DNA from: Flavobacterium luminosum
GTDB lineage: Bacteria; Bacteroidota; Bacteroidia; Flavobacteriales; Flavobacteriaceae
DNA length: 64,000 bases
NCBI RefSeq assembly: GCF_023635005.1
Contig: NZ_JAMLJM010000002.1
Location: 248,001-312,000 of the forward strand
Direction: 5' to 3'
Both the position numbers and the translations under genes were made by a program. The notes beneath the pieces are model-generated. The model searched no databases. It saw only the letters and a list, made by a program, of their open reading frames with translations, and was not told the DNA's origin. How positions within the stretch are numbered: position 1 is the first letter of the stretch; each line of letters begins with the position of its first letter. Shown here piece after piece: positions 45,228 to 53,537 of the stretch.

Positions 45228-45272
45228 GTTCCCGCTGTTCGTGCTACGAGGTAGCTTACTTCCATCGGGGCT
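45228..45272 (-). repeat. Dispersed 45-nt repeat, copy A
   Basis: Read on the minus strand this begins AGCCCCGATGG and ends ACAGCGGGAAC, with a central hairpin GCTAC-CTC-GTAGC. It lies between porQ and cmk. A short ACAAT direct repeat brackets it. Confidence 0.85.
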
Positions 45273-45299
45273 ATTGTCAAACTTTTAGGCATTTTTTAA

Positions 45300-45980
45300 A
45301 TGAAAAAAATTACTATAGCTATCGATGGATTTTCATCGACAGGAAAAAGCACTTTAGCCAAACAAATTGCTAAAACTTTAGGATACGCTTATGTAGACAC
45401 GGGAGCTATGTATAGGGCTGTAACGTTATATGCAATGCAAAATGGTTTTATAGACGAATTCGAATTCAATAAAACAGCGCTGATCAATAATTTATCAGAG
45501 ATTCATCTACAATTTCAATTCAATCCAGCATTGGGTTTTGCAGAAATCTACCTAAATGGGGTTAATGTCGAAAAGCAAATACGCTCTTTAGAAGTTTCTA
45601 ATTTTGTAAGTCAAGTAGCTGAGGTTTCCGAAGTACGCGCGATGTTGGTGAGACAACAACAACAAATGGGTAAAGACAAAGGGGTAGTTATGGACGGGCG
45701 CGATATCGGAACTGTGGTTTTTCCGGATGCGGAACTAAAGGTGTTTATGACGGCCAGCCCAGACGTAAGAGCGCAACGTCGTTTTGACGAATTAACCGAA
45801 AAAGGACAATTGGTTTCCTATGATCGCGTATTGGAAAACGTTTTGCAAAGAGATTACATTGATACGCACCGTGAAGATTCTCCTTTGGTAAAAGCACAAG
45901 ATGCTATAGAAATTGACAATTCGCAGTTAACCAGAGAGCAACAATTTCAAAAAGTATTGGATTTGGTTAATAATATTTAA
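45300..45980 (+). CDS. cmk: Cytidylate kinase
   Basis: Cmk phosphorylates CMP and dCMP, supplying CTP/dCTP and recycling CMP from RNA and phospholipid synthesis. The P-loop is GFSSTGKSTLAK at residues 10-21. DTGAMYRAVTLYA, DGRDIGTVVFPDAELKVF and the lid region RAQRRFDEL follow. At 226 residues it is of normal length. It lies about 100 nt after porQ, with a dispersed repeat copy in the gap. It is expressed from the plus strand with no hairpin visible directly downstream. Confidence 0.96.
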   Translation: MKKITIAIDGFSSTGKSTLAKQIAKTLGYAYVDTGAMYRAVTLYAMQNGFIDEFEFNKTALINNLSEIHLQFQFNPALGFAEIYLNGVNVEKQIRSLEVSNFVSQVAEVSEVRAMLVRQQQQMGKDKGVVMDGRDIGTVVFPDAELKVFMTASPDVRAQRRFDELTEKGQLVSYDRVLENVLQRDYIDTHREDSPLVKAQDAIEIDNSQLTREQQFQKVLDLVNNI

Positions 45981-45990
45981 CCTTATTTTC

Positions 45991-46020
45991 TTGGTAGGTT
46001 TAATTTTATTATTAGATTTA
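45991..46020 (+). promoter_or_regulatory. Promoter of the nucleoside permease gene
   Basis: TTG at 45991-45993 and TAGATTTA at 46013-46020 (7 of 8 consensus) are 19 nt apart, 40 nt before the start codon. Confidence 0.5.
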
Positions 46021-46060
46021 CGCCCCTTTTAAAAATCAAACAAAAACCAAAAACAAAATT

Positions 46061-47317
46061 ATGAATATTAAACTTAGACTAACCTTAATGAGTTTCCTTC
46101 AGTTTTTCGTGTGGGGAGCTTGGTTAATTACTATTGCGAATTTCTGGTTTGGAACAAAACAATGGGAAGGTACTCAATTTGGACTCGTATTTGGGACAAT
46201 GGGTATCGCTTCACTTTTTATGCCTACCATTACCGGTATTATTGCGGATCGTTGGGTTAATGCGGAAAAACTTTATGGAATATTGCATATCTTGTATGCT
46301 GCAGTATTGTTTTATCTTCCACAAGTAGCAACGCCAACCACATTTATATATGTCATGTTGCTAGCTATGTGTTTTTATATGCCAACCATTGCGTTGTCTA
46401 ATTCAATTTCATACACGGCTTTAAAAAATAGTCCAGATACTGATGTGGTAAAAGATTTCCCGCCTATTAGAGTTTGGGGTACAGTTGGTTTTATTGCAGC
46501 GATGTGGTTGACCAACCTTACAGGGAATAAAGCGACAGCATATCAATTTTACATAGCGGGAATTGCAGCTCTTTTATTAGGGTTGTATGCTTTTTCTTTG
46601 CCAAAATGTAAACCACAACATTTGAAAGAGGATAGCGATTCATTAATTAAATCATTAGGATTAGAGTCTTTCAAATTATTCGCGAACTATAAAATGGCGT
46701 TGTTTTTTATTTTTTCTATGTTCCTAGGAGGTGCATTGCAGTTGACTAACGCTTATGGAGATGTATTCTTGGATGAATTCAAAAAGGTGCCAGAATATTC
46801 GGATTCGATTGTAGTGAAGTATTCTACCATCATTATGTCGATTTCTCAAGTATCTGAAACGCTTTTCATTTTAGCAATTCCTTTTTTCCTAAAACGTTTT
46901 GGGATTAAACAAGTAATGTTGATTTCGATGTTGGCTTGGGTATTGCGCTTCGGATTGTTTGCTTACGGTGATCCGGCGGGAGGATTATGGATGATTATTT
47001 TATCGTGTATTGTTTACGGTATGGCGTTCGATTTCTTTAATATTTCTGGATCTTTGTTTGTAGAAACGACTACCAATCCTAAGATTCGTTCCTCTGCCCA
47101 AGGATTGTTTATGATGATGACCAACGGATTTGGAGCAGTATTGGGAAGTTTTACCTCAGGTTGGGCTATAGAAAAATATTTTACGCTTAATGGTGAAAGA
47201 CAATGGCATGATATCTGGTTGGCTTTCGCGGCTTATGCCTTAATTATTGCAATTGCGTTTGCGATTTTGTTTAAACACAAACATAATCCTAACGATGTGA
47301 AAAACATTGCTCATTAA
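46061..47317 (+). CDS. Nucleoside permease (NupG/XapB, NHS family)
   Basis: A 418-residue inner-membrane nucleoside:H+ symporter with about twelve membrane segments. It starts with the family motif MSFLQFFVWGAWLITIANFW and has GIIADRWVNAEKLYGILH in the 2-3 loop, the IRVWGTVGFIAAMW segment, and GFGAVLGSFTSGW late in the chain. It would import purine or pyrimidine nucleosides for salvage, consistent with nearby cmk, but the specificity is not determined. Confidence 0.9.
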   Translation: MNIKLRLTLMSFLQFFVWGAWLITIANFWFGTKQWEGTQFGLVFGTMGIASLFMPTITGIIADRWVNAEKLYGILHILYAAVLFYLPQVATPTTFIYVMLLAMCFYMPTIALSNSISYTALKNSPDTDVVKDFPPIRVWGTVGFIAAMWLTNLTGNKATAYQFYIAGIAALLLGLYAFSLPKCKPQHLKEDSDSLIKSLGLESFKLFANYKMALFFIFSMFLGGALQLTNAYGDVFLDEFKKVPEYSDSIVVKYSTIIMSISQVSETLFILAIPFFLKRFGIKQVMLISMLAWVLRFGLFAYGDPAGGLWMIILSCIVYGMAFDFFNISGSLFVETTTNPKIRSSAQGLFMMMTNGFGAVLGSFTSGWAIEKYFTLNGERQWHDIWLAFAAYALIIAIAFAILFKHKHNPNDVKNIAH

Positions 47318-47326
47318 TATAGAAAG

Positions 47327-47350
47327 CCCGATCATTGCATCGGGTTTTTT
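47327..47350 (+). terminator. Terminator of the nucleoside permease gene
   Basis: A 6-bp stem CCCGAT/ATCGGG with a 6-nt loop is followed by a T run. Confidence 0.7.
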
Positions 47351-47440
47351 GTTGGCAAAAATTCAATACAATACCCCATTAGCCCCGATGGGAGCTAGCT
47401 ACCTTGTAGCGCGGACAGCGGGAACAAGGTTGGCAAAAAT
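47351..47440 (+). repeat. Dispersed repeat copy B with flanking direct repeats
   Basis: The 45-nt core (47381-47425) begins AGCCCCGATGGG and ends CAGCGGGAAC, with a central hairpin GCTAC-CTT-GTAGC. A 12-bp direct repeat GTTGGCAAAAAT lies at 47351-47362 and 47429-47440, bracketing it. A TCGCTC motif follows the core by 26 nt, as in copy C. The repeat, nupG terminator and rpsA promoter account for most of the gene-free stretch from 47318 to 47656. Confidence 0.85.
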
Positions 47441-47506
47441 AACCGAACCATTCGCTCCTTAAAGAAAAAGCTAACAACTGATTACTAAAAGCATATTGCT
47501 AAAATT

Positions 47507-47536
47507 TTGGTAGTTAAATAATTATTCTTAATTTTG
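47507..47536 (+). promoter_or_regulatory. Promoter of rpsA
   Basis: TTG at 47507-47509 and TAATTTTG at 47529-47536 are 19 nt apart, an excellent consensus match. It predicts a leader of about 110 nt with a CCTTAAGG palindrome, which could host S1 autoregulation. Confidence 0.7.
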
Positions 47537-47656
47537 CACACCTTTTGGCGAGTAGGGTTTCCTTAAGGTAATCAAATACTTATATGTAAAACGCTTCTGT
47601 TTTTTCTATTGCATCATGAAACCCAAGAAAATCAGAATACAAATTATTTATCAGAC

Positions 47657-49420
47657 ATGTCTGAATTAAACAAAACACAAGAACAATTTTTAGCTGACTT
47701 TAACTGGCATAACTATGCTGAAGGTATTGATGCAGTTGATGCTAAAAATTTACAGGAATTTGAAGATTTAGTAGCAAAAACTTTCATCTCTACAGATGCA
47801 GAAGAGGTTGTTGAAGGAGTTGTAGTGAGAATTACTGAAAGAGATGCTATTGTTGATATCAATGCAAAATCTGAAGGTGTTATTTCATTAAACGAGTTCC
47901 GTTACAATCCAAACTTAAAAGTAGGGGACAAAGTTGAAGTATTAATCGACATCCGTGAGGACAGAACTGGACAATTAGTTTTATCTCACAAAAAAGCGAG
48001 AACTATCAAAGCTTGGGATAGAGTTATTGCTGCTAATGAAACTGGAGAAATCGTTAATGGTTTCGTAAAATGTCGTACTAAAGGAGGTATGATCGTTGAT
48101 GTATTTGGTATTGAAGCTTTCTTACCAGGTTCTCAAATCGACGTTAAACCAATCCGTGACTACGATCAGTATGTAAACAAGATGATGGAATTCAAAGTGG
48201 TTAAAATCAACCATGAATTCAAAAACGTTGTTGTTTCTCACAAAGCGCTTATCGAAGCAGATATCGAAGTACAGAAAAAAGAAATCATTGGTCAATTAGA
48301 AAAAGGACAAGTTTTAGAAGGTGTGGTTAAAAACATCACTTCTTACGGTGTATTTATTGACTTAGGAGGTGTTGACGGATTAATCCACATCACTGACTTA
48401 TCTTGGTCAAGAATCAATCACCCAAGTGAAGTTCTTGAATTAGACCAAAAATTAAACGTGGTAATCCTTGATTTCGATGATGAGAAAACAAGAATCCAAT
48501 TAGGTTTAAAACAATTACACCCTCACCCATGGGATGCTTTAGATCCAAACTTAAAAGTGGGTGACAAAGTGAAAGGTAAAGTAGTAGTTTTAGCTGATTA
48601 CGGTGCTTTCATTGAAGTTGCAGAAGGAGTAGAAGGTTTAATCCACGTTTCTGAAATGTCATGGTCTACACACTTACGTTCAGCACAAGATTTCGTGAAA
48701 ATCGGTGATGAGGTAGAAGCGGTTATCTTGACTTTAGACAGAGAAGAAAGAAAAATGTCTTTAGGTATCAAGCAAATGACGCAAGATCCTTGGACAGATA
48801 TTACGGCTAAATATCCAGTAGGTTCTAAACATACAGGAACCGTAAGAAACTTTACTAACTTTGGTATTTTCGTTGAATTAGAAGAAGGTATTGATGGTTT
48901 AGTATACATTTCTGACTTATCTTGGACTAAAAAAATCAAACATCCATCTGAATTCATCAATGTAGGTGAAAAATTAGATGTAGTAGTATTAGAGTTAGAC
49001 GTTGAGGCTCGTAAATTGTCTTTAGGTCACAAACAAACTACTGCTAATCCTTGGGACAAACATGAAGGTGCTTTCGCGGTTGGAACTATTCACAACGGAA
49101 CAATTTCTGAAATCGTTGACAAAGGAGCTACTGTTGATTTCGGTGATGATGTAGTTGCTTTCATTCCAACTCGTCACTTAGAAAAAGAAGATGGTAAAAA
49201 ATTGAAAAAAGGAGATACTGCTGACTTCAAAGTAATTGAATTCAACAAAGAATTCAAAAGAGTTGTAGCTTCTCACACTGCAATTTTCCGTGAGGAAGAA
49301 GAAAAAGTAGTTAAAGAAGCTGCTAGCTCTTCGACTTCTACACAAGCTGAGAAATCAACTTTAGGAGATATCGATGCTTTAGCAGAATTAAAAGCTAAAA
49401 TGGAAAAAGGAGAAAAATAA
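47657..49420 (+). CDS. rpsA: 30S ribosomal protein S1
   Basis: S1 binds mRNA to the small subunit, which matters in Bacteroidota where Shine-Dalgarno signals are weak. The 587-residue protein has six S1 domains: VVEGVVVRITERDAIVDIN, IVNGFVKCRTKGGMIVDVF, VLEGVVKNITSYGVFIDLGG, KVKGKVVVLADYGAFIEV, KHTGTVRNFTNFGIFVELEE and IHNGTISEIVDKGATVDF. I chose the ATG giving MSELNKTQEQF; a longer frame from a TTG at 47609 lies inside the leader. An acidic/lysine-rich tail follows. Codons are more regular than in the neighbours, as expected for a highly expressed gene. Confidence 0.97.
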   Translation: MSELNKTQEQFLADFNWHNYAEGIDAVDAKNLQEFEDLVAKTFISTDAEEVVEGVVVRITERDAIVDINAKSEGVISLNEFRYNPNLKVGDKVEVLIDIREDRTGQLVLSHKKARTIKAWDRVIAANETGEIVNGFVKCRTKGGMIVDVFGIEAFLPGSQIDVKPIRDYDQYVNKMMEFKVVKINHEFKNVVVSHKALIEADIEVQKKEIIGQLEKGQVLEGVVKNITSYGVFIDLGGVDGLIHITDLSWSRINHPSEVLELDQKLNVVILDFDDEKTRIQLGLKQLHPHPWDALDPNLKVGDKVKGKVVVLADYGAFIEVAEGVEGLIHVSEMSWSTHLRSAQDFVKIGDEVEAVILTLDREERKMSLGIKQMTQDPWTDITAKYPVGSKHTGTVRNFTNFGIFVELEEGIDGLVYISDLSWTKKIKHPSEFINVGEKLDVVVLELDVEARKLSLGHKQTTANPWDKHEGAFAVGTIHNGTISEIVDKGATVDFGDDVVAFIPTRHLEKEDGKKLKKGDTADFKVIEFNKEFKRVVASHTAIFREEEEKVVKEAASSSTSTQAEKSTLGDIDALAELKAKMEKGEK

Positions 49421-49441
49421 TTTTCTTTTTTGAATAATTAA

Positions 49442-49473
49442 AAGAGGCTGTCTCAAAAGGACAGCCTCTTTCT
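49442..49473 (+). terminator. Terminator of rpsA
   Basis: A 12-bp stem (49442-49453 with 49459-49470, one T-G pair) with a CAAAA loop and short T run. Confidence 0.85.
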
Positions 49474-49530
49474 ATATAGTTTAAAATATATCGATTTTAA
49501 TTATATTTGTTTATCATACAAATTTAGAAA

Positions 49531-51918
49531 ATGACAAAACTTGAAAAGAAAATAACAGTCATCAGCAACTGGTTTTTATCGAGACCTAAAACAACGGGAG
49601 TGATGGTGTTTTCTGTTTTTTTTGTCATTTTAAATTTAAGTATTTTTTTTAAATATCAGATTTCGAAAGAAAATGAAGAGCATGAAATGGTAAATCTGCT
49701 CCACGTGGTTAAAAAAAATATAGAACAGGCTTTCAAAAATAATTATGCAGCCTTAATCACTTTGGCTTTATCGATAGATGATTCAGGAGAACCCAAAAAT
49801 TTTGAGAAGATCTCCGAAGAATTACTGAATAAATACGAAAATATAGACTTACTTCAATTGGTTCCTGATGGTGTGATTAAATATACTTATCCGTTAAAAG
49901 GAAATGAAGCGGTTATCAATTTTAATATTTTAAATGATTCTCTAAACAGAGAAGCTGCTCTAAAAGCTATTAAATCTAAAACAGTTTTCTTTTCAGGTCC
50001 CTTGAAACTCAGACAAGGAGGATTGGGGATTGTGGGAAGATTGCCTATTTTTAAAAAAGGAAAGTTTTGGGGTTTTTCTGCCGTGGTATTAAAATATGAC
50101 AACTTTATTAAATCAACTGGAATAGCAAATTTCAAAAGTGATAAATACTATCTGCAATTGTCCAAAGTAAATCCTTTGACACGCAAAACTGAATTTTTTC
50201 TAGAAAACAAATCCGATTTTTCGAATAAGAAATTCAAAGAGGTTTATTTGCCAGAAGGGAATTGGAAGTTATATGTAATTTCAAAAAATAACTCTGATTT
50301 ACATGAAATTATACCTTTAATTATTTTGGCTTTCTTGTTTAGTTTGCTTTCGGGTTTATTAACGAATACATTGTTGAAAAGACCTGCAGAATTGCAACGT
50401 TTACTATTAGCTCAAAAAACAAAAATTGAGGAAAGTGAATTATTATTCAAATCTATTTTTGAACATGCAGGTTTAGGAATTGTACATACTAATTCTAGCA
50501 ATGGTAAATTTTTATATGGTAATGATAAGTTTTGTGAATTGATTGGATATAATCATGACGAAATAAAGGATTTAGATTTTATGCGCCTTACTCATCCAGA
50601 AGATTTACCGAATGATTTGTATTATTTGGAAGAACTTCGAAAAGGAAACATAGCGCAATATTCCTTAGAAAAAAGATTTTATCATAAAAGTGGGAAACAA
50701 GTTTGGGTAAGAATAACTATTTCTCGTTTGTCAGTCATAGATCAAAATCTAGTGAGTCATATTGCAATTATCGAAGATATTTCTTGTAGGAAAGAGGCCG
50801 AATTTGAGAGTTTAAAATCCAAGAAAAAAATCAATGACATTATTGATAGTATTGATGGTGTGGTTTGGGAAGGTAATTTAGAAAAACCAGGTGTGAGCTT
50901 TGTTAGTAAAAAATCAGAAATTATTCTGGGTTATACTCCCGAAGAATGGTTGAATAATCCTTTGCTGTGGAGAAAAATACTTCACCCCGAAGATAAAGAG
51001 TGGGTGATTGCCTTCACTGATCAGAACGCTAAGAGCTTAAAGCCAATTGATTTTGAATATCGATTGATCCATAAAAACGGCAATGTTGTTTGGGTTCGAG
51101 ATATTGTTAGTGTTTATCATGAAGAAGAGAATATAAAAAAGTTCAGAGGAATTTTAATCGATATTACTAAGTCAAAACAATTCGAATTAGACTTGAACAA
51201 TTCGCTTCAATTGGTGACTGAACAAAACAAAAGATTGCTCAACTTTTCACATATTGTATCGCATAATCTCCGTTCTCATACTAGTAATATAGAATCATTG
51301 ATCGATTTAATAGAAATTACGGAAGAAGAACAGGAACGAAAAGAATTGATGGAATTATTGAAATCCGTTTCAAAGACCTTGAATCAAACCATGGATAACC
51401 TTAATCAGGTGGTTTCAATCCAAACGGATATGAATACTGTTTTAGAAAAGTTAAATCTGAATCAATATATCAAAAAAACCATAGAAGTTCTTCGTCATAA
51501 GATTATTAAAAATGACGTTTCGATAATAAATAACGTTTCAAATGAGACATTTGTTAAGTTTAATCCGGCTTATTTAGAAAGTATTTTATTGAATTTTTTC
51601 TCTAATGCTATTCGATATAGACATCCTGATAGAAAACCACAAATAATTTTAGATTCTTACATAGAAAATAACTATATTGTGTTGGAAATTAAAGACAATG
51701 GAATAGGGATAGATCTCAATAAAAATGGAGACAAACTATTCGGATTGTATAAAACATTTACTTCTTATAAAGATTCCAAAGGTGTAGGATTGTTTATAAC
51801 TAAAAATCAGATAGATGCCATGAAAGGTAGAGTGGAGGTAGAAAGTGTTTTAGATGTTGGCTCTAACTTTAAAATTTATTTTAACAATGCAACAGAAGAA
51901 AATTTACATCATAGATGA
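49531..51918 (+). CDS. Membrane sensor histidine kinase (CHASE-like, two PAS domains)
   Basis: A 795-residue kinase. One membrane segment (about residues 22-42) is followed by an extracytoplasmic CHASE-like domain with IDLLQLVPDGVIKYTYPL, and a second segment near 255-275. Then come two PAS/PAC domains (about 308-430 and 435-560) and the phosphotransfer box with His578 in IVSHNLRSHT. The HATPase domain shows N- and G-box motifs (FFSNAIRYRHPD, EIKDNGIGIDLNKNG, KGVGLFITKNQI). A TATATTTG -7 box lies at 49502-49509. The signal is unknown. Its 3' end overlaps the response-regulator start by 32 bp. Confidence 0.92.
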   Translation: MTKLEKKITVISNWFLSRPKTTGVMVFSVFFVILNLSIFFKYQISKENEEHEMVNLLHVVKKNIEQAFKNNYAALITLALSIDDSGEPKNFEKISEELLNKYENIDLLQLVPDGVIKYTYPLKGNEAVINFNILNDSLNREAALKAIKSKTVFFSGPLKLRQGGLGIVGRLPIFKKGKFWGFSAVVLKYDNFIKSTGIANFKSDKYYLQLSKVNPLTRKTEFFLENKSDFSNKKFKEVYLPEGNWKLYVISKNNSDLHEIIPLIILAFLFSLLSGLLTNTLLKRPAELQRLLLAQKTKIEESELLFKSIFEHAGLGIVHTNSSNGKFLYGNDKFCELIGYNHDEIKDLDFMRLTHPEDLPNDLYYLEELRKGNIAQYSLEKRFYHKSGKQVWVRITISRLSVIDQNLVSHIAIIEDISCRKEAEFESLKSKKKINDIIDSIDGVVWEGNLEKPGVSFVSKKSEIILGYTPEEWLNNPLLWRKILHPEDKEWVIAFTDQNAKSLKPIDFEYRLIHKNGNVVWVRDIVSVYHEEENIKKFRGILIDITKSKQFELDLNNSLQLVTEQNKRLLNFSHIVSHNLRSHTSNIESLIDLIEITEEEQERKELMELLKSVSKTLNQTMDNLNQVVSIQTDMNTVLEKLNLNQYIKKTIEVLRHKIIKNDVSIINNVSNETFVKFNPAYLESILLNFFSNAIRYRHPDRKPQIILDSYIENNYIVLEIKDNGIGIDLNKNGDKLFGLYKTFTSYKDSKGVGLFITKNQIDAMKGRVEVESVLDVGSNFKIYFNNATEENLHHR

Positions 51919-52270
51919 TGATCCTATATACAAGTTAGTGACTAAAAAACTAATTGAAAAATCAAGTCTTTTCAGTGAAACTAAAGAATTTTCGAATGGT
52001 TCAGAAGCATTGAATTATTTTGAAAATACTACAGATTTGCCGGATATTCTTTTGTTAGATTTAGAGATGCCCGAGATGGATGGTTGGGAATTTTTAGAAG
52101 AGTTTTGTTCTCTAGAAAATAAAATTCACAAATATAGTTCCATCTATATTGCGAGTTCTTCAATTGCTGTAGAGGATAAGGAAAAATCTAAAAAATACAA
52201 ATGCGTAAAGGAATTTTTGAGTAAGCCCATAAATATGGATAAATTAAAGCATATTGCTCATAAAGATTAG
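51887..52270 (+). CDS. Single-domain response regulator
   Basis: A 127-residue receiver domain without an output domain. The acidic pocket is IIDDDPIY, the phospho-acceptor Asp58 is in DILLLDLEMPEMDGWEF, and the conserved lysine is in FLSKPIN. It probably acts by protein-protein contact or as a phosphate shuttle for the overlapping kinase. The ATG giving MQQKKIYII was used; the frame could be extended upstream inside the kinase, but the family begins here. Confidence 0.93.
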   Translation: MQQKKIYIIDDDPIYKLVTKKLIEKSSLFSETKEFSNGSEALNYFENTTDLPDILLLDLEMPEMDGWEFLEEFCSLENKIHKYSSIYIASSSIAVEDKEKSKKYKCVKEFLSKPINMDKLKHIAHKD

Positions 52271-52295
52271 TCTATATTTGTGCTAAATTTTAGTT

Positions 52296-52868
52296 ATGGG
52301 TGCCGAATTTATTTTCGATAAAGAATTCCGTGAGATTACATTTTCTACATACGAAATAACCAACAACGAATACGAAAACTGTACATTTAGTCATTGTGAT
52401 TTTACTTCAAGTAATTTTACGGGTGCTATTTTTGTCGATTGTACGTTTAATCACTGTAATTTTAAAGATGCCAAAATTGGTCACGTAGCTTTCCGTGGCG
52501 TTCTTTTTGTGGATTGTGATTTTACGAGTGTTAATTTTGCTATGACGGATCAAAAGATTTATGAATTTCATTTTACTAATTGTTTGTTGGATTATGCGAT
52601 GTTCTATAAATTAAAGCTCAAAGGCATTCAATTTACGAATTGCAGTATGGTTTCGGTAGATTTCATGGAAACCGATTTAACCGAAGCCTTATTTGATAAT
52701 TGCAACCTTCGTTTGGCTGTTTTTTCGGATACCAATCTTACCAAAGCAGATTTTTACAGTAGTCATAACTTCTCCATTAATCCTGAAAAGAATAAAATTA
52801 AAAAAGCTATTTTTTCTAATGACAATGTGAGAGGATTATTGGATGCTTTTCAAATTATAATTAAATAA
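52296..52868 (+). CDS. Pentapeptide-repeat protein
   Basis: A 190-residue protein made of A(D/N)LxF-like pentapeptide repeats that form a right-handed quadrilateral beta-helix: CTFSHCDFTSSNFTGAIF, FVDCTFNHCNFKDAKI, FVDCDFTSVNF and later FTNCSMVSVDFMETDL. The regular Phe and Cys/Asn spacing is clear. Quinolone-resistance Qnr and McbG proteins share the fold, but no DNA-gyrase role can be inferred. A TATATTTG -7 box sits at 52273-52280. Its 3' end overlaps the convergent ABC gene by 8 bp. Confidence 0.9.
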   Translation: MGAEFIFDKEFREITFSTYEITNNEYENCTFSHCDFTSSNFTGAIFVDCTFNHCNFKDAKIGHVAFRGVLFVDCDFTSVNFAMTDQKIYEFHFTNCLLDYAMFYKLKLKGIQFTNCSMVSVDFMETDLTEALFDNCNLRLAVFSDTNLTKADFYSSHNFSINPEKNKIKKAIFSNDNVRGLLDAFQIIIK

Positions 52869-53535
52869 TTCTTCCATCTTCCATAGTAATTGTTCGATGG
52901 GTTCTGGCGGCAAAATCGTTGTCATGAGTGACCACAAGTAGAGTTTGTTTTTTTTCTAATGCTAATTCGTTGAAGATATCAAAAACCAAATCACTGTTTT
53001 TTTTATCTAAATTTCCCGTTGGTTCGTCACCCATGATAATCAACGGATTATTGATTAACGCACGAGCTATTGCTACTCTTTGTTTCTGGCCACCACTTAA
53101 TTGATTGGGCATTTTTAAAACTTGATCCGTCATGTCCAAGGTGCGTAAATGCTCCATTGCGTTATGTTCGACTTCCTCCTTCGATAGTTTACCTAATTTT
53201 AATCCGGGCAACATGACATTTCGTAAGACATCATATTCAGGAAGCAAGTAATGAAATTGAAAGACAAAACCTATTTTCTCGTTTCTAATTTGTGCCAATT
53301 CTTGGTCGGATTTTCCAGTGATTAGTTGATCATCCATAAATAATTGACCTTCATAATCGGTATCCATTGTTGATAGTAAATACAGTAAAGTCGATTTTCC
53401 GCACCCCGATTTTCCTACAATCGATACAAATTCTCCATGATTTACTTTCATGCTGACCGATTTAAGAACCTGAATTTTCACAGGGTCATAAAAATATTTT
53501 GTCAAATCTTTGGTCTCCAGAACAATATTACTCAT
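52861..53535 (-). CDS. ABC transporter ATP-binding protein (LolD/MacB-type)
   Basis: A 224-residue ATPase. Walker A is SIVGKSGCGKSTLLYLLS, the signature motif is NQLSGGQKQRVAIARALI, and Walker B is PLIIMGDEPTGNLD. This subgroup powers MacB/LolCDE-like systems that move substrates from the inner membrane or periplasm outward without transporting across the inner membrane. It starts 2 nt after the permease stop and shares the operon with the permease and adaptor. Confidence 0.93.
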   Translation of the reverse strand: MSNIVLETKDLTKYFYDPVKIQVLKSVSMKVNHGEFVSIVGKSGCGKSTLLYLLSTMDTDYEGQLFMDDQLITGKSDQELAQIRNEKIGFVFQFHYLLPEYDVLRNVMLPGLKLGKLSKEEVEHNAMEHLRTLDMTDQVLKMPNQLSGGQKQRVAIARALINNPLIIMGDEPTGNLDKKNSDLVFDIFNELALEKKQTLLVVTHDNDFAARTHRTITMEDGRII

Positions 53536-53537
53536 CT

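Noticed and set aside
45228..45299. Interpretation of repeat copy A as a porQ terminator
   Set aside because: The hairpin has no T run after it, and the same core occurs at two unrelated loci, so it belongs to the dispersed repeat.
47609..47656. N-terminal extension of S1 from a TTG codon
   Set aside because: The extension lies in the untranslated leader and does not resemble S1; the ATG at 47657 gives the expected N-terminus.
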